DNA from: an uncultured Pseudomonadota bacterium
GTDB taxonomy: Bacteria > Pseudomonadota > Gammaproteobacteria > Burkholderiales > SG8-41
Direction: 5' to 3'
Assembly: GCA_946885605.1 (NCBI GenBank)
Contig: CAMPGR010000157.1
Span: 1-7,718, forward strand
Length of the DNA stretch: 7,718 nt
Under the pieces are notes generated by a model. It saw only the letters and a list, made by a program, of their open reading frames with translations, searched no databases and was not told the DNA's origin. The position numbers and the translations under genes are program-made. The number at the start of each line of letters is the position of its first letter. Position 1 is the first letter of the stretch. This document shows, in pieces, positions 5,264-7,718 of the stretch.

Positions 5264-6082
5264 ATGGAAACTAAGACCTGCCCGCGAGAAATCCTGCGAC
5301 ACAAGCTCGCCTGCCTGGGGATCCCCCGGGAAGCGCATGAGCTCGAGATGCTGGCGCGCCTGCTGCCCGTCCGTCTCGGCGGGATGCGGCTGGACGGCCT
5401 CGATCCCGACGCGCTCGCAGAAGCGCTCATCTACCTCATCGATAGAGGAATCATCGGGCTGCCCTGCCAAATCGAGGGCCTGATCGACTTCGACTGGGGT
5501 TCCCATGCGTGCCATTTCTACCGCGCGCGGTCGGACCTGCTCGAGCTTCTCACCGCGTATTTCGAGCAGGGGCTCGGGAGCGGGGAATATTGCATGTGGG
5601 TCGCGCCGGATGCGGCGTCTGTCCAGGCCTTGCGCGCCGCGCTCGCAGCGTCGGTTCCGCGCTTCGACGTCCACGCGTGCGCCATGGAGTGCCTCGATCA
5701 CGCGCAGTGGTATCTCGACGAAATCGGTGAGCTCAAGCCGGCGGGGATCGTGATCGATAACTGGGCGCGCAAAGCCCAGGAAGCGGTGCGGGCGGGATTT
5801 CGCGGCTTGCGCTGTGCCGCGCAGATGCCGCGCATCGACCGCAAGAACTGGAACCGTGTCGTCGAATACGAGCGCGAGATCGATGCCGCGGCACCGGGCC
5901 TGGGGATCAAGGCGGTTTGCGCGTACCCGCTGCTCGAATACGGCGCACGCGATCTGGCCGGCGTGCGGGAGAGCCACGACCGCGTGCTGGTGAAAGGCGA
6001 GGGCTGGTGGCACCGCGTCTCCGCCCCGGATGCGGCGGAGGCGGATGCCGTTCTCATGGCGCTGCAGGAAGGAAGGCCGTGA
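5264..6082 (+). CDS. MEDS-type (DcmR sensory) domain protein with N-terminal extension
   Basis: A soluble protein of 272 residues. Residues about 76-225 look like a MEDS domain, a predicted small-molecule sensory domain named after DcmR, the regulator of dichloromethane degradation. Visible are HACHFY (H81, H84, Y86), a helix and EQGLGSGEYCMWVAP (101-115), FRGLRCAAQM (179-188), the WNRVVEYEREI helix (196-206) and KAVCAYPL (216-223). Residues 1-70 are a helical extension I cannot assign (LAEALIYLIDRGIIG at 51-65 could be the end of a winged-helix-like fold, a weak guess). After the domain comes a tail with SHDRVLVKGEGWWHR. No kinase, GGDEF or clear DNA-binding domain is present. ATG 5264 is used although no Shine-Dalgarno is seen; a TGA in frame at 5240 excludes longer forms. 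Its stop overlaps the next start (GTGA), so the two are likely made together. Confidence 0.75.
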   Translation: METKTCPREILRHKLACLGIPREAHELEMLARLLPVRLGGMRLDGLDPDALAEALIYLIDRGIIGLPCQIEGLIDFDWGSHACHFYRARSDLLELLTAYFEQGLGSGEYCMWVAPDAASVQALRAALAASVPRFDVHACAMECLDHAQWYLDEIGELKPAGIVIDNWARKAQEAVRAGFRGLRCAAQMPRIDRKNWNRVVEYEREIDAAAPGLGIKAVCAYPLLEYGARDLAGVRESHDRVLVKGEGWWHRVSAPDAAEADAVLMALQEGRP

Positions 6083-6837
6083 AATCCTGGCAGCCGGTGC
6101 TCGCGAGGCCCCGGGAAGGGGATCACATCGCGCATCTGTACCAGGACGAAGACTTCCTCACCGAGGCGCTCACCCATTTCGTATGCGCTGGCCTCGCGGA
6201 AGGCGAGGGCGTTGTGCTATTCATCAGCGCCCGGCATTGGGATGCGTGTGTGAGCAAGCTCGCCGAGCGCAACATCTCTCTCCACGACGCGGAGCAGCGC
6301 GGCCAGCTCGCCGTGATGGACGCTCGCAGCGCGTTGTCGACGCTCATGGTGGATGGCATGCCGGACTGGAAGCGCTTCCAGGATGTCATCGGCACGGCCA
6401 TCAATTTTACGCGGCGCAAGTACGGCAAGGTGCGGGCGTTCTGCGAGATGGTCAATCTGCTCTGGCAGCGCGGTGAGCGGGGGGCGGCGCTTCGTCTCGA
6501 GGTACTGTGGAGCCATCTGCTCAAGGTGCAGGACCTCTCCCTGTGCTGCGCCTATCGGATCGACGGCCTCGCCGAAGACAGCGCGCTGCAGGAGGTGTGC
6601 GGCATGCACTCGCATCTCATTCCTGCACGTGATTACGAGGAGCTGGAGGAAAGCGTGAACCGCGCGGCGGAGTCGCTCGTGGGCCCGCGCATAGCCGTAT
6701 TGCTGCACCTGCTCGCGCGTGCGCGCCGGCTGCCGACCGACATGCCGGATGCCGAGGCGACCGTGCTCTGGATGAAAGAGAACATGCCGGTCACCGCGGG
6801 AAAGCTCCTCTCGCGCGCTCGCGCGCAGCATCGCTGA
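6079..6837 (+). CDS. Stand-alone MEDS-type sensory domain protein
   Basis: A soluble protein of 252 residues that is almost entirely a MEDS-type domain. Motifs are GDHIAHLY (H16, H19, Y21), a helix then AGLAEGEGVVLFIS (37-50), RAFCEMVNLLWQRGE (119-133), LRLEVLWSHLL (138-148), LSLCCAYR (153-160) and CGMHSHLIPARDYEELE (174-190), followed by a C-terminal helical region. The HxxHxY start, the GLxxGE turn and the CAY motif are shared with the preceding protein, but the middle part differs: here it is the EMVNLLW...LE..W form. The two are paralogous domains of different subtypes rather than a recent duplicate. GTG 6079 overlaps the previous TGA and follows the purine-rich GGAAGGAAGG (6067-6076). 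No output domain is visible, so it probably acts on a partner, perhaps the protein encoded just before it. Ligand unknown. Confidence 0.8.
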   Translation: MKSWQPVLARPREGDHIAHLYQDEDFLTEALTHFVCAGLAEGEGVVLFISARHWDACVSKLAERNISLHDAEQRGQLAVMDARSALSTLMVDGMPDWKRFQDVIGTAINFTRRKYGKVRAFCEMVNLLWQRGERGAALRLEVLWSHLLKVQDLSLCCAYRIDGLAEDSALQEVCGMHSHLIPARDYEELEESVNRAAESLVGPRIAVLLHLLARARRLPTDMPDAEATVLWMKENMPVTAGKLLSRARAQHR

Positions 6838-6895
6838 GACTTCTTCATTGATCGAACGAAGTGCCGCGCCGCACGGCGTCTTTCGCGTGCGCGCG

Positions 6896-6925
6896 TTGAA
6901 CCGCTGCGCGCTTTTCGCCGATAAT
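6896..6925 (+). promoter_or_regulatory. Candidate promoter of the second Bug receptor gene
   Basis: TTGAAC (6896-6901), 18 nt, GATAAT (6920-6925): the same boxes and spacing as in front of the first Bug gene. The distance from the -10 to the start codon is also alike (45 against 43 nt). The gene therefore probably has its own promoter and is not just read through from the MEDS pair. Confidence 0.6.
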
Positions 6926-6970
6926 CCGCACTTTCGCGCACGATTCACAATCAAGGAGAGGGGGAAAGCG

Positions 6971-7718
6971 ATGAAGCGGTTTATGTTTATCAGCGCAGTG
7001 GTTGTGGCTTCCGTATTCGGAGCGCACGCAGCATGGGCGCAGGCGTATCCGGCGAAGCCGGTGCGCGTCGTGATTCCATGGCCGCCGGGCGGCTCCAACG
7101 ATGTCGTTGGCAGACTCGTCCTGCAGAAGCTCTCGCAAACCATGGGGCAGCAGTTCGTGGTGGACAATCGCGCGGGCGCCGCGGGCTCGATTGGTGCCGA
7201 ACTCGTGGCCAAGGCGCCGCCCGACGGCTATACGCTGATGGTGCATTCGACGACGCACCTCGGCAACGGCACGCTCTACAGGAAACTGCCGTATGACGTG
7301 GTGAAGGATTTTGCCGCCGTGGCGCTCTTGAGCGCGCAGCCCGGCGTGCTCACTGTCCATCCGTCGCTGCCGGTGAAGTCCGTGCGCGAATTCATCGCGC
7401 TGGCGAAATCGCGCCCTGGGCAGATCCTCTATTCCTCGTCCGGCAACGGCAGTGCTCCGCATCTTTCGATGGCGCTCTTCGTTTCCATGGCGGGGATCAA
7501 CATCACGCACGTTCCGTACAAGGGCGGCGTGCCGCAGGTCACGGCGCTCGTGTCGGGCGAGACGCAGGCATCGCTCGCCACGATTTCCACGGTCATCTCC
7601 CATATCAAAAACGGCAAGCTGCGGCCGCTTGGGGTGTCTTCCGCGAAGCCGAGCAAGACGCTGCCGGGCATACCGACCATCGCGGAGGCCGGCGTGCCGG
7701 GCTACGAGATGGCGCCGT
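6971..7718 (+). CDS. Bug-type substrate-binding protein (second copy), cut by the window end
   Basis: The first 249 residues of a Bug/TctC-family periplasmic binding protein; the frame is open at the window end and about 70 residues are missing by comparison with the 322-residue paralog. The signal peptide (MKRFMFISAVVVASVFGA, ending AWAQA) is followed by YPAKPVRVVIPWPPGGSNDVVGR. Further hallmarks are DNRAGAAGSIGAE, KAPPDGYT, STTHLGNGTLYRKLPYD, YSSSGNGSAPHLSMAL, HVPYKGGVPQ and IAEAGVPGYE. Most aligned positions match the first copy by eye, including the unusual STTH and HLSMAL segments, so the two arose by duplication and may bind related ligands. ATG 6971 follows AAGGAG (6953-6958) and a second purine run GGGGGAAAG nearer the start. 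The long open frames on the opposite strand are shadows. Confidence 0.93.
   Translation, partial: MKRFMFISAVVVASVFGAHAAWAQAYPAKPVRVVIPWPPGGSNDVVGRLVLQKLSQTMGQQFVVDNRAGAAGSIGAELVAKAPPDGYTLMVHSTTHLGNGTLYRKLPYDVVKDFAAVALLSAQPGVLTVHPSLPVKSVREFIALAKSRPGQILYSSSGNGSAPHLSMALFVSMAGINITHVPYKGGVPQVTALVSGETQASLATISTVISHIKNGKLRPLGVSSAKPSKTLPGIPTIAEAGVPGYEMAP

Noticed and set aside
5229..5483. 84-codon plus-strand frame starting at ATG 5229
   Set aside because: It overlaps the candidate -10 box and is out of frame with the MEDS-like protein; Arg/Ser-rich translation without motifs.
5186..6177. Minus-strand frames opposite the first MEDS gene
   Set aside because: No ribosome binding site or recognisable motif; the plus-strand frame has the MEDS-like motifs and the coupled downstream start.
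6838..6895. Intrinsic terminator after the MEDS pair (GCACG at 6871, CGTGC at 6886)
   Set aside because: Only five paired bases with no T-run after the stem; not enough for a terminator call.
6217..7603. Long minus-strand frames opposite the second MEDS gene and second Bug gene
   Set aside because: They span unrelated genes and the promoter between them, have no family motifs, and oppose genes with clear signal peptide and domain evidence.

Overview
The window looks like chromosomal DNA from a GC-rich betaproteobacterium, most likely of the order Burkholderiales. The evidence is two paralogous Bug-type (tripartite tricarboxylate receptor) periplasmic binding proteins, a CaiB/BaiF CoA-transferase, a DUF3568-type lipoprotein, high GC with strong third-position bias, and -10 boxes of the form GC-TATAAT-C. 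Four of the eight genes with a visible start are best read from GTG. No tRNA, rRNA, CRISPR array, insertion sequence or phage gene was seen.

Layout. Bases 1-87 form a near-perfect foldback that cuts off the 3' end of a minus-strand metallophosphoesterase (14-607). It is probably a contig-end or chimera artefact. A gene-free stretch (608-877) carries a promoter and a hairpin leader for a small secreted protein of unknown function (878-1411, +). That gene converges on, and overlaps by 4 nt, a minus-strand cluster of three genes: a CaiB/BaiF CoA-transferase (2721-3944), a DUF3568-like lipoprotein (2308-2724, overlapping the transferase stop as GTGA) and a glycine-rich secreted protein with degenerate C-terminal repeats (1408-2274). 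A divergent promoter region (3945-4126) separates the CoA-transferase from the first Bug receptor (4127-5095, +).

An AT-rich regulatory region (5096-5263) with two candidate promoters and two dyads precedes a two-gene unit (5264-6082 and 6079-6837, +). Both products look like stand-alone MEDS-type (DcmR sensory) domain proteins, joined by a GTGA overlap, with no obvious output domain. A second Bug receptor (6971 to beyond 7718) follows. Its promoter (TTGAAC, 18 nt, GATAAT) has the same boxes and spacing as that of the first Bug gene.

Working together (inference). Bug proteins bind small organic acids or amides in the periplasm, CaiB-type enzymes move CoA onto carboxylic acids, and MEDS domains are thought to sense small organic molecules. 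The right half can therefore be read as an uptake, activation and sensing neighbourhood for an unknown organic acid. No TctA/TctB membrane partner is visible, Bug genes are very numerous in this group, and nothing in the sequence identifies the ligand. The paired, output-less MEDS proteins and their promoter region are the least ordinary part of the window.
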